A DNA stretch of 8,751 nucleotides from Neisseriaceae bacterium (GTDB taxonomy: Bacteria; Pseudomonadota; Gammaproteobacteria; Burkholderiales; Neisseriaceae), in contig JAGNPU010000057.1 in NCBI GenBank assembly GCA_017989485.1, forward strand, positions 1-8,751, in the 5' to 3' direction. Made by a program: the position numbers and the translations under genes. Below, piece after piece: positions 1 to 7,219 of the stretch. The notes beneath the pieces were generated by a model that made no database searches, was not told the DNA's origin, and worked only from the letters and a program-made list of their open reading frames with translations. Numbering within the stretch: position 1 is the stretch's first letter; each line of letters begins with the position of its first letter.

Positions 1-396
1 GCTTTTACGGGTGCAGGCAATGCTGACCCTGGGGTTGATGGCGCGGGCGATGCTGACCATATTCTGGGTGTGCGTGGCCACGCCGCAGGCCCACTCCAAA
101 ATATTCTGCCCCACCTTCCAGCCTTGCTGCAGCCGCGCGACCGGCCCCGTCACCTGTAGCAACACCTCACCCTTGGCGGCCAAATCTCCCTCATTCAGGC
201 TGGCCACAATCTTCAGGCCCAGGCGCGCCATGAGGGCGGTGGCGGCCTCAATGCCGGACACGCACACCTCGGTGCGACTGCAAAACGTCATCTGCCCGGG
301 CGTTGCGCTCAAGCCTAGGGTGCGGGTGGTCAAATCGCCCATATTGACGTCTTCTAACAGCCAGTCATCGAGCACGCTTTGTGGTAAAAACAGCAT
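1..396 (-). CDS. modD: ModD-like phosphoribosyltransferase family protein, N-terminal 132 residues (3' end cut by window edge)
   Basis: The reverse strand from 396 to the window edge is open for 132 codons and reads as the N-terminal part of a quinolinate/nicotinate phosphoribosyltransferase-fold protein. Visible signatures are EDVNMGDLTT (about residues 15-24), SGIEAA near 55-60, QNILEWACGVATHTQN around 105-120 and ACTRK at the truncated end. The TRK segment and the GDLTT/SGVAT-type blocks are shared with NadC, but NadC normally has DTRKT here, whereas the ACTRK version matches the ModD branch found in molybdate-transport (mod) loci. The exact reaction of ModD is not well established. The ATG at 396 lies 1 nt after the recG stop (TAA-T-ATG), so translation is probably coupled to recG. 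No mod transporter gene is visible here; the downstream neighbours lie outside the window. The alternative is a divergent NadC, which I think less likely. Confidence 0.82.
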   Translation of the reverse strand, partial: MLFLPQSVLDDWLLEDVNMGDLTTRTLGLSATPGQMTFCSRTEVCVSGIEAATALMARLGLKIVASLNEGDLAAKGEVLLQVTGPVARLQQGWKVGQNILEWACGVATHTQNMVSIARAINPRVSIACTRKS

Positions 397-397
397 A

Positions 398-2440
398 TTA
401 AACCCCTAAATAACCTTCTTTGTGGGCCAGCCATCGTGATAAATGGGTGGCCACGATGTCTGGATGGTGTTGAATCAATTCCGGCGCCAGCTGCCGCGCC
501 TGCTCCAGCAGGGCCAAATCTTCTTCAAGATTGGCAAAGCGCAACATTGGCGCCCCGCTTTGGCGCGCGCCCAAGAACTCACCGGGCCCGCGAATGTTTA
601 AATCTTGCCGCGCAATTTCAAAGCCGTCGGTGTGTTCGTAAATCACCTTCAGCCTGGCCTTGGCCAAGTCGCTCAAAGGCTCTTCAAACAGCAGCACACA
701 CATGCTTTTTGCGGCCCCTCGGCCCACGCGCCCACGCAGCTGATGCAGCTGCGACAGGCCCATCCGCTCGGCGTGTTCGATCACCATCAGGCTGGCGTTG
801 GGCACGTCTACGCCAACCTCAATCACCGTGGTGGCCACCAGCACGTTAAGCTCGCCGGCGGCGAACTGGGCCATGACGGCCGCCTTTTCCTGCGGCTTTT
901 GCTTGCCGTGCACCAGGCCAACCGTCAGGCCGTTTAATAGGTCTGACAAATAGGCATGGGTGTCTACGGCAGTTTGCAACTGCAGGGCTTCGCTTTCTTC
1001 AATCAGCGGGCACACCCAATACACCTGCTCACCCTTATGACCCGTCTGGTACACAAACTCTTCTACCTGCTGTCGTCTGGCGGCATTGATTAATTTAGTC
1101 ACAATCGGGGTGCGGTTGGGCGGCAGCTCATCAATGACCGACACGTCCAAATCGGCAAAAAAACTCATCGCCAGGGTACGGGGGATCGGCGTGGCCGACA
1201 TCATCAACTGATGGACGCTTTGGCCTTTGTTTTTCAAAGCCAGCCGCTGCGCCACCCCAAAGCGGTGTTGCTCATCCACGATGACCAAGCCCATGCTGGC
1301 AAACACCACGTCGTCTTGAAACAGGGCGTGGGTGCCGATGGCAATGTGCACCTCATTGGCGGCAATTTCCGCCTTGGCGGCGTCTTTGGCCTTTTTGCGC
1401 AAGCTGCCGGACAGCCAAGAAACCTTGAGGCCCAGTGGTTCAAACCACAGTTTGAATTTAAGATAGTGCTGTTCGGCCAAGATTTCGGTGGGGGCCATTA
1501 AGGCCACCTGATAGCCGGCTTCGATGGCGGTTAAGGCGCTGAGCGCGGCCACCACGGTTTTGCCGCTGCCCACGTCGCCTTGCAGCAGCCGGTGCATGGG
1601 ATAGCCCTGGGCCAAATCGTGTTTGATTTCGCCCAATACTTTTTCTTGCGCCCCCGTCAGCGAAAACGGCAGCTGGTTGATTAAGCCCTGATAGTGTTCG
1701 CCCGTCCCGACTAAGGGCTGGGCCACGCCGCTGCGCCGCTTTTGATAGGCCAGCCGCATCGACAGCTGCTGCGCCAGCAGCTCGTCAAACTTGAGCCGCT
1801 GCCAGGCCGGCAAGGCGCCGTTGCTTAAATCTTGAATGCGGTATTCCGGCGACGGCGCATGCAATAGGCCAAGCGACGGCCCAAAGGCCGGCAGGCCCAA
1901 GGTGTGCAATAGCGCCGGCGGCAAGGTGTCGGCCAAAGAGGTGTGTTCCAGCGCCTGTCGAATAATGCGCCTTAACACCGGCTGCGTCAGGCCGCTGACC
2001 GTGGGGTAAATCGGGGTCAGGCAATCGGGCAAAGCGCCTTCGGCCACCACGTCTTTGATTTTGGGGTGGATCATCTCATCCCCCAAGAACCCTCGTTTGA
2101 TTTCACCTAGGGCACGGATGGTTTTGCCCTGGGCCATTTGCTTGAGGTGATTGGGGTAAAAGTGGATGAAGCGCAAAATCAAGACATGGCCTGAGTCGTC
2201 CTCAATTTGCACCAGCAGTTGCTTGCGCGGACGATACTGTACCTCTTGGGCAATCACCGTGCCCTCGACCATACAGCTTTGTCCAAAGGGCGCATTGGCA
2301 ATGGGGGTGATGTGGGTTTCGTCTTCATAGCGCAGGGGCAAATGTAAGATTAAATCCCAGGCGTCGTGCAGGTTTAATTTGGCCAATTTCTTGGCCGCGG
2401 CCTCACTGATGTTTAAAGCCTTTATGGTGTGCTCATCCAT
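398..2440 (-). CDS. recG: ATP-dependent DNA helicase RecG
   Basis: RecG remodels stalled replication forks and branch-migrates Holliday junctions in the cytoplasm. The 680-residue product is full length (E. coli RecG is about 690). The N-terminal wedge/OB-fold domain covers roughly residues 50-150. The superfamily 2 motor follows: Walker A GDVGSGKT at 288-295, DEQH box at 389-392, SATPIPRT at 415-422, motif V around TTVIEVGVDVPNA at 537-549, and motif VI QLRGRVGRG at 567-575. The RecG-specific TRG region (FEIARQDLNIRGPGEFLG, 607-624) couples ATP use to branch migration and separates it from Mfd and PriA. The ATG at 2440 is the first start codon in frame after the fpr stop, 23 nt away. An AAGG at 2458-2455 is about 14 nt from the ATG, so the Shine-Dalgarno is poorly placed and coupling to fpr is likely. 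All motifs look intact. Confidence 0.98.
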   Translation of the reverse strand: MDEHTIKALNISEAAAKKLAKLNLHDAWDLILHLPLRYEDETHITPIANAPFGQSCMVEGTVIAQEVQYRPRKQLLVQIEDDSGHVLILRFIHFYPNHLKQMAQGKTIRALGEIKRGFLGDEMIHPKIKDVVAEGALPDCLTPIYPTVSGLTQPVLRRIIRQALEHTSLADTLPPALLHTLGLPAFGPSLGLLHAPSPEYRIQDLSNGALPAWQRLKFDELLAQQLSMRLAYQKRRSGVAQPLVGTGEHYQGLINQLPFSLTGAQEKVLGEIKHDLAQGYPMHRLLQGDVGSGKTVVAALSALTAIEAGYQVALMAPTEILAEQHYLKFKLWFEPLGLKVSWLSGSLRKKAKDAAKAEIAANEVHIAIGTHALFQDDVVFASMGLVIVDEQHRFGVAQRLALKNKGQSVHQLMMSATPIPRTLAMSFFADLDVSVIDELPPNRTPIVTKLINAARRQQVEEFVYQTGHKGEQVYWVCPLIEESEALQLQTAVDTHAYLSDLLNGLTVGLVHGKQKPQEKAAVMAQFAAGELNVLVATTVIEVGVDVPNASLMVIEHAERMGLSQLHQLRGRVGRGAAKSMCVLLFEEPLSDLAKARLKVIYEHTDGFEIARQDLNIRGPGEFLGARQSGAPMLRFANLEEDLALLEQARQLAPELIQHHPDIVATHLSRWLAHKEGYLGV

Positions 2441-2463
2441 GTGCGTGCTGTCGACCTTAAGCG

Positions 2464-3240
2464 TTAAAACCCGTTTTCTAATAAAATATGACCTGGTACA
2501 CGAACCCGATTAAGGTTAAACCCCTTGCCGCTAAGCGCTTTATGCGTATCCATCACCATGTCTGGATTGCCACAAATCATGAAGCGCGTGGCGGCCTGGG
2601 TGAACGGCAAGCCTATTGCTGCACTAAGGGTATCGTCCTTGATTAAATCAGGCAAGCGGGCATTCAAGGCCCCAGCGATTTTTTCGCGGGTCACCACCGG
2701 CTGAAAAATCAGCTGATCAAAATACTCGCCCACCAAGGGGTGGTCTTTCAGCTCGGCCACCTGCTGGTTAAACACCAAGTCAGGACCGTGGCTGACCGAA
2801 TGCACCAGCACCAGTCGGTCGAATCGGGTCCAGATGCTGGGCTGTTTCAAAATCGACATGAATGGCGCAATGCCAGAGCCGGTGCTGAGCATGACCAGGT
2901 CGGTGCCGTCGGTAAAGCGCTCGGGCAGCAAAAAGCCGGTGGCGCTTTTGTCCAATAAGATGCTGTCGCCCACGGCCATGGTTTTGAAATACTCACTAAA
3001 CGGGCCGCCTTCTATCAATACCGCGAAATACGTCAGCGTGTCTTCGTATTCGGCCGACACCACAGAATAAGCACGCCAAATATAGCCGTGGGCCTGTTCA
3101 AAGCCCAGGCGTGAAAATTGGCCGGCATCAAATCGATAAGCTTCAGGACGGGTAATCCCAAAGCTCATCAGCTTGTCGGTATGACGGGTCACCCACAAAA
3201 CGGTTTCTGTGGTGTATTTTGTTGCTAAAGGCGCACTCAT
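2464..3240 (-). CDS. fpr: Ferredoxin/flavodoxin--NADP(+) reductase, bacterial FAD type
   Basis: This FAD enzyme moves electrons between NADPH and ferredoxin or flavodoxin in the cytoplasm, supporting Fe-S cluster enzymes and oxidative-stress defence. The 258-residue protein shows the FAD-binding RAYS motif at 56-59, a phosphate-binding/NADP segment STGSGIAPFMS at 119-129 and the MICGNPDM nucleotide-binding segment at 221-228. Overall it resembles the Azotobacter-type Fpr more than the E. coli type. The chain ends in ENGF, with Phe258 the last residue; Azotobacter Fpr has three further residues (VEK) after the matching Phe, as I recall that sequence. The ATG at 3240 has a good ribosome-binding site (AAAAGGAA, 3254-3247, 6 nt gap). 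It is the first gene of the leftward operon with recG and modD and is divergent from folE2. Family assignment is firm; its physiological partner cannot be read from the window. Confidence 0.95.
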   Translation of the reverse strand: MSAPLATKYTTETVLWVTRHTDKLMSFGITRPEAYRFDAGQFSRLGFEQAHGYIWRAYSVVSAEYEDTLTYFAVLIEGGPFSEYFKTMAVGDSILLDKSATGFLLPERFTDGTDLVMLSTGSGIAPFMSILKQPSIWTRFDRLVLVHSVSHGPDLVFNQQVAELKDHPLVGEYFDQLIFQPVVTREKIAGALNARLPDLIKDDTLSAAIGLPFTQAATRFMICGNPDMVMDTHKALSGKGFNLNRVRVPGHILLENGF

Positions 3241-3321
3241 GCTGAATTCCTTTTATCACGTCGGCAACCGGGTCGAGGTCAGGGCCTTCCGGTCAAGATT
3301 AATTATTTATATTTATTGCTT

Positions 3322-3351
3322 ACTATAACAAATTTTAAGGCTTAATGTCGC
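3322..3351 (-). promoter_or_regulatory. Candidate sigma-70 promoter for fpr-recG-modD
   Basis: On the minus strand a -10 TATAGT (3327-3322, 5/6 to consensus) lies 18 nt from a -35 GCGACA (3351-3346, 4/6). It would start transcription near 3315 and give a leader of about 75 nt before the fpr ATG. The area between 3301 and 3340 is very AT-rich compared with the rest of the window, as expected for a promoter. This is a motif call by eye. Confidence 0.5.
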
Positions 3352-3360
3352 CCTTAAGCC
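3339..3360. repeat. Perfect inverted repeat GGCTTAA-N8-TTAAGCC, candidate operator
   Basis: Two 7-bp arms (3339-3345 and 3354-3360) are exact reverse complements separated by 8 bp, and the spacer contains the proposed fpr -35 element (3346-3351). A nested dyad TTAAG-G-CTTAA occupies 3335-3345, and TTAAGGCT recurs as a direct copy at 3400-3407. The dyad lies upstream of the predicted fpr transcript and has no following T-run, so a protein-binding site fits better than a terminator. The regulator is unknown. Confidence 0.45.
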
Positions 3361-3441
3361 CGCCTCAGCAGCCATTACGGGCCCATTCTATGGGGTCGAT
3401 TAAGGCTGACAATATACCTGATTAGGCAATACTTGAGTAGT

Positions 3442-3470
3442 TTGCTCGGATTTAACAGCTAGCGTATACT
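3442..3470 (+). promoter_or_regulatory. Candidate sigma-70 promoter for folE2-dsbD
   Basis: A -10 TATACT at 3465-3470 (5/6 to consensus) is preceded, with the ideal 17-nt spacer, by a weaker -35 TTGCTC at 3442-3447. Transcription would start near 3477, giving a leader of about 60 nt. I saw no riboswitch-like fold in that leader and no clear palindromic Zur box in it. Motif call by eye. Confidence 0.5.
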
Positions 3471-3522
3471 GGCACCACAAAATGATGCGCCTGTATCCAC
3501 AAGAGCGACCAACAACGTCAAT

Positions 3523-3526
3523 AGGA
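3523..3526 (+). promoter_or_regulatory. Ribosome-binding site deciding the folE2 start
   Basis: AGGA at 3523-3526 is followed by 9 nt and then the ATG at 3536. The same frame is open further upstream to ATG codons at 3482 and 3485, but those would add 18 or 17 residues (MMRLYPQE...) not seen in FolE2 proteins, lie just downstream of the predicted transcription start, and lack a Shine-Dalgarno. The 3536 start also makes the active-site numbering agree with the gonococcal enzyme. Confidence 0.75.
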
Positions 3527-3535
3527 TTTCCATAC

Positions 3536-4309
3536 ATGAATGCCATTCCAGACATCCAAAGCAGCAAAGATTTAAGAAACTTACCGATCAATCAAGTGGG
3601 CATTAAAGGATTACGCATGCCGGTGTCGATTCAAAGCGAATCCGGCAGCCAGCACACCGTGGGCCTATTTGCCATGACCGTGCGCCTGCCAGCCGATCAA
3701 AAAGGCACCCACATGTCCCGCTTTGTCGCCCTGCTGGAAGACAATCAGCAGCCTTTGCACTTTGACAGCTTCGCCCAGCTCACCCAAGACATGTTGGCCA
3801 AATTGGACTCCGACGCGGGCAAGATCGAAGTCAGCATGCCGTTTTTTCGCCAAAAAACCGCACCGGTGTCCGGCATCAAAAGCCTGCTCGACTATGACGT
3901 AACCCTGGTGGGCGAAGTCAAAGACGGAGCGTACAGCCATCGCCTTAAGGTATTGATCCCCGTGACCAGCCTGTGCCCCTGCTCTAAGCAAATTTCACAG
4001 TACGGTGCCCACAATCAACGCTCTCACGTCACCCTAGACATCACCACCAGCGCCAGCGTGGCGATCGAGGACTTGATCGACATGGTTGAGGCGCAGGCCT
4101 CTTGCCAGCTGTATGGCCTATTGAAACGCCCGGATGAAAAGTACGTGACCGAGCGCGCTTATGAGAACCCAAAGTTTGTTGAAGACATGGTCAGAGACAT
4201 TGCGGCTGAACTTCGTAAGCTGCCGTCGGTCTCAGCCTTTGTCGTCGAAAGTGAAAACTTCGAATCCATCCATAACCACTCAGCCTATGCGTACATCCAA
4301 TATCCATGA
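3536..4309 (+). CDS. folE2: GTP cyclohydrolase IB (FolE2/MptA family)
   Basis: FolE2 converts GTP to 7,8-dihydroneopterin triphosphate, the first step of folate biosynthesis, and unlike FolE it does not depend strictly on zinc. The 257-residue tunnelling-fold protein begins [20 protein letters not shown], close to the family N-terminus. With this start the key residues fall at Cys147 (in SLCPCSK), His159, Glu201, Glu243, His246 and His248, matching the positions I recall for the N. gonorrhoeae metal and active site. It is the first gene of a two-gene unit and its TGA overlaps the dsbD ATG (ATGA, 4306-4309). In many bacteria folE2 is a Zur-controlled back-up to zinc-dependent folE; I see no clear Zur box before this one, so it may be constitutive and the sole GTP cyclohydrolase (inference). 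Confidence 0.97.
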   Translation: MNAIPDIQSSKDLRNLPINQVGIKGLRMPVSIQSESGSQHTVGLFAMTVRLPADQKGTHMSRFVALLEDNQQPLHFDSFAQLTQDMLAKLDSDAGKIEVSMPFFRQKTAPVSGIKSLLDYDVTLVGEVKDGAYSHRLKVLIPVTSLCPCSKQISQYGAHNQRSHVTLDITTSASVAIEDLIDMVEAQASCQLYGLLKRPDEKYVTERAYENPKFVEDMVRDIAAELRKLPSVSAFVVESENFESIHNHSAYAYIQYP

Positions 4310-6102
4310 TTAAACTACTGAAGCAATCGTCACACGCCCTATCCATTCTGATCTTTGGCCTCTTCGCCTGGTCTTTTGCGCAAGCAGAAGTCAACCCCGA
4401 CGACTTGCTGCCGCCAGAAAAAGCCTTTGTCCCCACCTTGACCAACGGCGCCGACGGCGTCAGCGTGTCGTTTGTGGTGGCCGATGGTTATTACCTATAC
4501 AAAAACCGCGTCACCGTCAGCACGGATGAGGCCAATGTATTGGGTGAAGCCAGCTTTAGCGATGGGGTGGTCAAGACCGACGATTTCTTCGGTACCCAAA
4601 CCGTGTTTTACACCGGCGCCAAGGTGTCCTATCCTTACCTTAAGCCGAATGAGGCCAGTTTTTACACCCTGACCTTAGGCTATCAAGGCTGTGCCGACGT
4701 GGGCATATGCTATCCGCCCACGGAAAAAACCTACACCATTAACACCGTCGGCGTGATTGTTGCCGAAGGGGATGCGAAAGCCGCAGGCAACGGCCCTTTT
4801 TTTTTAGGTAGTGACAACGCCTCAGACGCCGAAACAGGGTTTGCGCTGTCGCGCGACACCCTCGCTCAAAGCCTGCTGGCGTTTTTTATTGCCGGCATTG
4901 GCCTGAGCTTTACTGCCTGCATGTATCCTTTGCTGCCCATTGTCTCCAGCATCATCGTGGGCGATCAGGGCTCTGCCAGTAAAAAACGTGGCTTTGCCCT
5001 CTCTTTGATTTACGTTCAAGGCCTGGCCTTGACCTATACCCTCGTCGGCGTCATTGCCGGCGTCACTGGCGCCTTGCTCACGGTGTGGCTGCAGCAGCCG
5101 GCCGTGGTGTTGACCAGCGCCCTATTACTGGTGCTGCTGGCCTTTGGCATGTTTGGCGCCTACCAGCTGCAAATGCCCTCGTGGATTCAAAACTATTTCA
5201 ACCAAAAAACCCAAAGCCTCAGCGGCGGTAAAATCACCTCGGTGTTTGTGATGGGCATGTTTTCGGCCCTCATTGTTGGCCCCTGTGTGGCCCCACCGCT
5301 GGCGTTTGCCCTCGGCTATATTGGCCAAACCGGCGACGCCGCCCTCGGCGGCATGGCGCTGTATGCCCTGGCCTTAGGCATGGGCGTGCCGCTGATTCTG
5401 ATCGGCACCTTTGGCAAGCAAATCATGCCCAAAGCCGGCTATTGGATGGGCACGGTGAAGTACTTTTTCGGCCTGGCCATTTTGGCCACCGCCCTGTATA
5501 TGGCCACGGCCTTCTTGCCGTATGCCCTCGTGGTGAGCCTATACGCCCTGCTGCTGCTGGCCGGTGGCGTGCTGTTCCTGCGCAGCGGCCTGAAAATCGG
5601 CTTTAACCGCACCTCGGGCTTTTTGGTGGTGTTATTGGGCGCCACCTTGGCGGCTGGGTCGGCCTATTTTGCCTACCAAAGCATGACCCAACAGCTGACC
5701 TCGATGCATCGTTTTTTAAACCTCTACCCCAAACAGGCACAGTCGGCCGGACACAAATACACCGACGTGGCCGAGCTCAAGCAGGCCATGACCATGGCGC
5801 TAGAGGAACAGCCTGGCCAACCCATTTTGCTAGACTTTTACGCCGACTGGTGCGTCACCTGCATCGAAATGGAACACAAAACCCTCAACCAACCTGAGGT
5901 CACCAGCGCCATCGACATGCAGCGTTTCTTTACCGTAGACGTGACGGCGAACACGCCCGAGCATCAGGCCCTACTCAAAGAATTTGGCCTGTATGGCCCG
6001 CCCGGCATCTTCATCATCAAAGCCGACGGCAGCCGTAGCCCAGCCCTCTTGGGCTTTGCCAATCCGGCCGAATTCATCAAATGGTATGAAGACTTTCTGT
6101 AA
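4306..6102 (+). CDS. dsbD: Thiol:disulfide interchange protein DsbD
   Basis: DsbD carries electrons from cytoplasmic thioredoxin across the inner membrane to periplasmic partners such as DsbC and cytochrome c maturation proteins. The 598-residue product has a signal peptide with probable cleavage after AQA (residue 27). The periplasmic alpha domain follows with the pair Cys129/Cys135 in [11 protein letters not shown] polytopic membrane domain (about residues 185-455) carries Cys205 (TACMYPLLP) and Cys327 (GPCVAPPLA), and the C-terminal thioredoxin-like domain has CVTC at 516-519. All six redox cysteines of the cascade are present. Length is near that of Neisseria DsbD and slightly above E. 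coli (565). The ATG overlaps the folE2 stop by 4 nt, implying translational coupling. The gene ends just before a strong terminator, so folE2-dsbD is a closed unit. No sign of damage. Confidence 0.97.
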   Translation: MIKLLKQSSHALSILIFGLFAWSFAQAEVNPDDLLPPEKAFVPTLTNGADGVSVSFVVADGYYLYKNRVTVSTDEANVLGEASFSDGVVKTDDFFGTQTVFYTGAKVSYPYLKPNEASFYTLTLGYQGCADVGICYPPTEKTYTINTVGVIVAEGDAKAAGNGPFFLGSDNASDAETGFALSRDTLAQSLLAFFIAGIGLSFTACMYPLLPIVSSIIVGDQGSASKKRGFALSLIYVQGLALTYTLVGVIAGVTGALLTVWLQQPAVVLTSALLLVLLAFGMFGAYQLQMPSWIQNYFNQKTQSLSGGKITSVFVMGMFSALIVGPCVAPPLAFALGYIGQTGDAALGGMALYALALGMGVPLILIGTFGKQIMPKAGYWMGTVKYFFGLAILATALYMATAFLPYALVVSLYALLLLAGGVLFLRSGLKIGFNRTSGFLVVLLGATLAAGSAYFAYQSMTQQLTSMHRFLNLYPKQAQSAGHKYTDVAELKQAMTMALEEQPGQPILLDFYADWCVTCIEMEHKTLNQPEVTSAIDMQRFFTVDVTANTPEHQALLKEFGLYGPPGIFIIKADGSRSPALLGFANPAEFIKWYEDFL

Positions 6103-6111
6103 TTCACGCCT

Positions 6112-6146
6112 AGGCGGCTCATCCTCACGATGAGCCGCCTTTTTTT
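6112..6146 (+). terminator. Strong Rho-independent terminator of folE2-dsbD
   Basis: A perfect 12-bp stem (6112-6123 with 6129-6140) of AGGCGGCTCATC and its reverse complement encloses the 5-nt loop CTCAC and runs directly into seven T residues (6140-6146). It begins 9 nt after the dsbD stop. There is no matching A-run on the left side, so it acts mainly for rightward transcription. Confidence 0.95.
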
Positions 6147-6148
6147 CG

Positions 6149-6176
6149 CTGTCCCGCTGTCGCCCTAGTGTATAAT
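6149..6176 (+). promoter_or_regulatory. Candidate promoter for prmB
   Basis: A perfect -10 TATAAT at 6171-6176 sits between the dsbD terminator and prmB. The best -35 is weak: CTGTCC at 6149-6154 with a 16-nt spacer (3/6). Transcription would start near 6183, about 27 nt before the prmB ATG. The placement just after a terminator supports it. Confidence 0.6.
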
Positions 6177-6209
6177 GGCGGCTTTCGTACACCATAAGCG
6201 TTTGAGACC

Positions 6210-7145
6210 ATGACCGACGACGTCGCCACAGCCCCTTCAGCACTATTCGTGCAAGCCCATGCCCATTTAAACACCATTGCCGACGTCTTGCGCTTTGCCG
6301 TCAGTCAGTTCAATCAGGCCGAGCTTCACTTCGGCCACGGCACCGACAACGCCCACGATGAAGCAGCCTATTTAATCTTGCACACGCTGTCTTTGCCGCT
6401 GGATCAGCTAGACCCGTATTTGGGTGCGGCCCTGTTGCCGGATGAGCTGAGCCTGCTGTTGCACCTCATCGAACGGCGCGTCACCGAACACGTGCCGGTG
6501 GCCTATTTGACCAACCAAGCCTGGCAGGGCGAATTCGACTTTTACGTCGACGAACGGGTACTGGTGCCGCGCTCCTTTATTTACGAGCTATTGGGCGAGC
6601 CCTTAAGCCCGTGGATCGAGCACCCAGAGCTCATCCACAATGCCCTAGACTTATGCACGGGCAGCGGCTGCTTGGCGATTCAAATGGCCCACCATTATCC
6701 AGATGCCCACATTGACGCGGTCGACCTCAGCCTCGACGCCCTCGAAGTGGCCAGCATCAATATTGAGCACTACCAATTAGACGAACAAATCAGCCTCATC
6801 CACACCGACTTACTCGAAGGCATTGAAGACACCTACGACTTAATCGTCTCCAACCCACCGTATGTGGACGCCCCTTCGGTGGCCGAACTGCCAGACGAAT
6901 ATTTACACGAGCCTGAAATGGCCTTGGGTTCAGGCGAAGATGGCCTAGACGCCACCCGCCAAATCATCGACCAGGCGGCCAAGTTTTTGAACCCGCGCGG
7001 CGTGCTGCTGGTGGAAATTGGCCACAATCGCGACGTATTAGAGGCCGCCTACCCAGAACTGCCGTTTACCTGGATGGAAACCGCCAGCGGCGACGGCTTT
7101 GTGTTTTTGCTCACCCGTGAAGACCTACTGCCGCCCGGTTATTAA
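6210..7145 (+). CDS. prmB: Ribosomal protein L3 N5-glutamine methyltransferase PrmB
   Basis: PrmB uses S-adenosylmethionine to methylate a glutamine side chain of ribosomal protein L3 during 50S assembly. The 311-residue length equals that of E. coli PrmB within a residue. The helical N-terminal domain has the PrmB-type FGHGTDNAHDEA segment and VAYLTNQAW, then FYVDERVLVPRS. The Rossmann methyltransferase domain has the SAM-binding DLCTGSGC at 147-154 and the catalytic NPPY at 215-218, which holds the glutamine amide. The FGHGTDN block and the PFTW ending separate it from PrmC/HemK. The ATG at 6210 has no good Shine-Dalgarno (a GAG only 3 nt away), so initiation may rely on a short leader from the promoter above. 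A hairpin follows the stop, so it may be largely monocistronic, with partial read-through into hpnC possible. Confidence 0.96.
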   Translation: MTDDVATAPSALFVQAHAHLNTIADVLRFAVSQFNQAELHFGHGTDNAHDEAAYLILHTLSLPLDQLDPYLGAALLPDELSLLLHLIERRVTEHVPVAYLTNQAWQGEFDFYVDERVLVPRSFIYELLGEPLSPWIEHPELIHNALDLCTGSGCLAIQMAHHYPDAHIDAVDLSLDALEVASINIEHYQLDEQISLIHTDLLEGIEDTYDLIVSNPPYVDAPSVAELPDEYLHEPEMALGSGEDGLDATRQIIDQAAKFLNPRGVLLVEIGHNRDVLEAAYPELPFTWMETASGDGFVFLLTREDLLPPGY

Positions 7146-7166
7146 AACCATATAAAGAATAAAACG

Positions 7167-7191
7167 CAGGGTGTTGACGACACCCTGTTTT
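7167..7191 (+). terminator. Probable weak intrinsic terminator between prmB and hpnC
   Basis: An 8-bp perfect stem CAGGGTGT/ACACCCTG (7167-7174 with 7180-7187) closes a 5-nt loop and is followed by only four T residues (7188-7191). Four A residues lie just left of the stem, so it could work weakly on both strands. The short T-run suggests partial termination or attenuation and not a full stop. Confidence 0.6.
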
Positions 7192-7211
7192 GATGACTGC
7201 TACCCAAGCGC

Positions 7212-7216
7212 GAGGA
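7212..7216 (+). promoter_or_regulatory. Ribosome-binding site deciding the hpnC start
   Basis: GAGGA at 7212-7216 precedes the ATG at 7220 by only 3 nt, closer than usual but the only purine-rich element nearby. In-frame alternatives are TTG at 7190 and ATG at 7193, but these abut the T-run of the preceding hairpin, have no Shine-Dalgarno, and add residues (MTATQARGT) not typical of the family, whose members begin close to an xxHYENFPV motif. Confidence 0.6.
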
Positions 7217-7219
7217 ACC

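Noticed and set aside
11..409. Plus-strand open frame of 132 codons over the left edge
   Set aside because: Antisense to modD; its translation has no recognisable domain, while the minus strand gives clear ModD/NadC-family motifs.
436..1501. Several plus-strand open frames inside recG
   Set aside because: Low-complexity Ala/Pro/His-rich translations antisense to a fully conserved RecG helicase; shadows of codon bias.
3316..3330. Possible Zur box (right half TATAACA at 3324-3330)
   Set aside because: Only the right half fits a TGTTATA-N-TATAACA palindrome; the left half matches at few positions, and the site lies in the fpr promoter, about 150 bp from the predicted folE2 start.
3356..3385. 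GCCCG...CGGGC stem as a terminator in the intergenic region
   Set aside because: The stem has only 5 bp with a loop of about 15 nt and no T-run; both flanking genes point away from it.
3482..3535. N-terminal extension of FolE2 from ATG 3482 or 3485
   Set aside because: The extra residues are not seen in the family, there is no Shine-Dalgarno, and the start at 3536 gives the expected active-site numbering.
4821..4832. Near match to the Neisseria DNA uptake sequence (CTCAGACGCC against TTCAGACGGC)
   Set aside because: Two mismatches in ten, inside the dsbD coding region, with no exact copy elsewhere in the window; chance similarity.
7174..7203. TTGACG as a -35 element for hpnC
   Set aside because: It is the loop and stem edge of the prmB terminator hairpin, and there is no acceptable -10 at 16-18 nt (TGCTAC at best).
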